Origin: Actinomycetota bacterium | GTDB lineage: Bacteria > Actinomycetota > Acidimicrobiia > Acidimicrobiales > MedAcidi-G1 | Direction of reading: 5' to 3' | Length of the DNA stretch: 53,065 bases | NCBI GenBank assembly: GCA_018673475.1 | Contig: JABHCN010000011.1 | Span: 1-53,065 of the forward strand | Shown here: positions 51,594 to 53,065 of the stretch, piece after piece | Position numbering within the stretch: position 1 is the first letter of the stretch | Layout: every line of letters starts with the position of its first letter | Position numbers and translations under genes: made by a program | Notes under the pieces: model-generated | Databases searched by the model: none | Told to the model about the DNA's origin: nothing | Seen by the model: only the letters and a program-made list of their open reading frames with translations

Positions 51594-52946
51594 GTGGATG
51601 AGGCAGGGAAGGTCAGGCAGTCGGGCCAGCAGGACTACGTGCTGCGAACGGTGGAAGAGCGCGGTGTCCGTCTGGTGCGCCTCTGGTTCACCGACGTGTT
51701 GGGACGGCACAAGTCTGTGGCGATCTCCCCGGCCGAGCTGGAAACGGTGTTCGAGGAGGGTCTGCAGTTCGATGGATCGGCCATCGACGGCTTCAGCCGG
51801 GTGCAGGAGAGCGACGTGCTGGCCCGCCCTGATGCCAGCACGTTCGAGCTTCTCCCCTGGGCGGCACCTGACGAACCTTCGGGCACCGTGTTCTGCGACA
51901 TCACCAACCTGGACGGCTCGCCGTTCGAGGGGGACCCGAGGCAGGTTCTGCGACGCAACCTGGACCGGGCCCATGCCGCCGGCTTCAAGATGTTCTGCGC
52001 ACCAGAGGTCGAGTTCTTCTACCTCGCCCAGAACACCGGACAACCGGTGCTTCTGGACCAGGCCTCCTACTTCGACCTGACCACTGCCGATGTCTCGTCG
52101 GACCTGCGCAAGCGCACCCTCCACATGCTCGAGGCTCTCTCCATCCCGGTCGAGTACTCATTCCACGAGGACGCTCCCAGCCAGCACGAGATCGACCTGC
52201 AGTACACCGATGCCCTGACGATGGCTGATTCTGTGATGACGCTCCGTCTGGCCGTCAAGAAGATCGCCATGGAGGGCGGCGTCTACGCCACGTTCATGCC
52301 CAAGCCCCTGAACGGGATTCAGGGTTCGGGCATGCACACACACCTTTCCCTATTCCGCGATGGCTCCAACGCCTTCTTCGACGGCGATGACGAGCACGGC
52401 CTCTCGGCCACCGCCCGGTCGTTCATAGCTGGCCTGCTCCACCACTCCCGGGAGATAACGGCGGTAACCAACCAGCTGGTCAACTCGTACAAACGGATCA
52501 ACGAAGGCTACGAGGCTCCCCGCTACGTGTCCTGGGCGCGCAACAACCGTTCAGCGCTGGTCCGGGTGCCGGTTACCAGGACCGGCAGGCCCGACTCGAC
52601 GCGGGTCGAGTACCGGGCACTCGATCCGGCCTGCAATCCGTACCTGGCGTTCTCAGTGCTGCTCGCGGCTGGGCTGCGCGGTGTCGAGGAGGGGTACGAT
52701 CTTCCCCCGGAGGCTGCGGTGAGCCTCGACGAGTTGAGCCGCAGCGAGCAACGTGACCTCGGGGTGGCGAGCCTCCCCACCAACCTTTCCGAGGCCCTTG
52801 ACGAGATGGAGGAGTCCGAGTTGGTACGAGACGCCCTCGGCGACCACATCTTCGAGTGGTTCCTGCGCAACAAGCGCGCCGAGTGGTCCAACTACCAGCG
52901 CCAGGTGACTCCTTTCGAGCTGGAGCAGTACCTGCCCAACTGGTGA
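51594..52946 (+). CDS. Glutamine synthetase type I, GlnA2/GSI-alpha-like
   Basis: The 450-residue protein has LQFDGSAIDGFSRVQESD, CAPEVEFFYL, HEDAPSQHEIDLQY, KPLNGIQGSGMHTHLSL and NRSALVRVPVTR, all GSI active-site elements. Its length and C-terminus (FEWFLRNKRAEWSNYQRQVTP) match mycobacterial GlnA2 and GSI-alpha rather than the adenylylated GSI-beta. A tyrosine lies at the position of the adenylylation site (EEGYDLPPEA) but GSI-alpha enzymes also have one. GlnA2-like proteins may act on glutamate or on polyamines. The GTG at 51594 is 6 nt after CATGCT. Divergent from glnII. Confidence 0.9.
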   Translation: MDEAGKVRQSGQQDYVLRTVEERGVRLVRLWFTDVLGRHKSVAISPAELETVFEEGLQFDGSAIDGFSRVQESDVLARPDASTFELLPWAAPDEPSGTVFCDITNLDGSPFEGDPRQVLRRNLDRAHAAGFKMFCAPEVEFFYLAQNTGQPVLLDQASYFDLTTADVSSDLRKRTLHMLEALSIPVEYSFHEDAPSQHEIDLQYTDALTMADSVMTLRLAVKKIAMEGGVYATFMPKPLNGIQGSGMHTHLSLFRDGSNAFFDGDDEHGLSATARSFIAGLLHHSREITAVTNQLVNSYKRINEGYEAPRYVSWARNNRSALVRVPVTRTGRPDSTRVEYRALDPACNPYLAFSVLLAAGLRGVEEGYDLPPEAAVSLDELSRSEQRDLGVASLPTNLSEALDEMEESELVRDALGDHIFEWFLRNKRAEWSNYQRQVTPFELEQYLPNW

Positions 52947-52965
52947 CGGTTGGAATGACAGCCTC

Positions 52966-53065
52966 ATGAACCCCCTCCTCGTCTTCCCCGACCCGCCACC
53001 ACCCGAGTTGGCCCAGTGCCTCGACCTCGGCGCCTGGACCTGGAAGGCCGTCGATGACCCCGATC
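52966..53065 (+). CDS. Start of a gene running off the right edge, possibly glnE
   Basis: An ATG at 52966 opens a frame of 33 codons to the window end, MNPLLVFPDPPPPELAQCLD and then LGAWTWKAVDDPD. It begins 19 nt after the GSI gene, in the same direction. In mycobacteria the glutamine-synthetase adenylyltransferase gene glnE adjoins glnA2, so glnE is a reasonable guess, but too little sequence is present to test it. I see no clear Shine-Dalgarno. Confidence 0.45.
   Translation, partial: MNPLLVFPDPPPPELAQCLDLGAWTWKAVDDPD

Noticed and set aside
51405-52124. Extension upstream of glnII
   Set aside because: It is antisense to glnA coding sequence and GSII proteins begin at MAIRAEYIWIDG, which has a ribosome binding site.
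1-53065. CRISPR arrays or prophage
   Set aside because: No regularly spaced repeat array, cas gene or phage structural gene is visible in the window.

Overview
The window is a GC-rich, gene-dense chromosome segment from an actinobacterium (Actinomycetota). The evidence is two WhiB proteins, a Tad pilus locus with a DUF4244-type pilin, a SenX3/RegX3-like phosphate system, a zinc-finger-less TopA with a basic tail, frequent GTG starts and many leaderless promoters. I infer a free-living Acidimicrobiia-like lineage, but no rRNA is present to settle placement.

Layout, left to right. 1-4627 (minus): phosphate block, Na/Pi symporter - PhoU - SenX3-like kinase - RegX3-like regulator - MFS, preceded by a PHO-box-like repeat. 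4781-5915: two WhiB genes around tatA and a small unknown gene. 6079-10066: a degraded aminoglycoside-phosphotransferase-family gene that appears split by about 3.5 kb of accessory DNA (EamA permease, secreted glycoside hydrolase, DUF805 protein, tRNA-like remnant). 10191-14723 (plus): hydratase 2 and sdhCAB. 15259-17895: alpha/beta hydrolase, thioesterase, DUF368 and SCP2-like genes. 17906-29018 (minus): mdh, a heterodimeric ABC exporter, icd, folD, purH, purN, sucD, sucC. 29169-32799: AlaX-type editing protein and a copper module (copZ, copA, MerR regulator). 32853-40586 (minus): holB, tmk, MFS, topA, nhaA. 40698-46514: anti-sigma kinase and STAS antagonist, Tad pilus genes, HAD-IB phosphatase. 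46616-46711: tRNA-Sec. 46756-50215 (minus): sigma-70 factor, nadE, a Met/His-rich secreted protein. 50376 to the end: divergent glnII and glnA-type genes and the start of another gene.

Most of the window is housekeeping: much of the TCA cycle (sdh, mdh, icd, suc) lies within 18 kb beside late purine and one-carbon genes. The most unusual items are (1) a TopA whose C-terminal repeats are interrupted by about 150 residues that read as the 2B subdomain of a UvrD/PcrA helicase, (2) the split phosphotransferase pseudogene with a short direct repeat at both junctions, (3) a selenocysteine tRNA gene, and (4) a shared extended PHO-box-like element upstream of the phosphate symporter and of glutamine synthetase II. 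Leaderless promoters (TA-N3-T followed 6-8 nt later by the start codon) recur and helped choose several starts.
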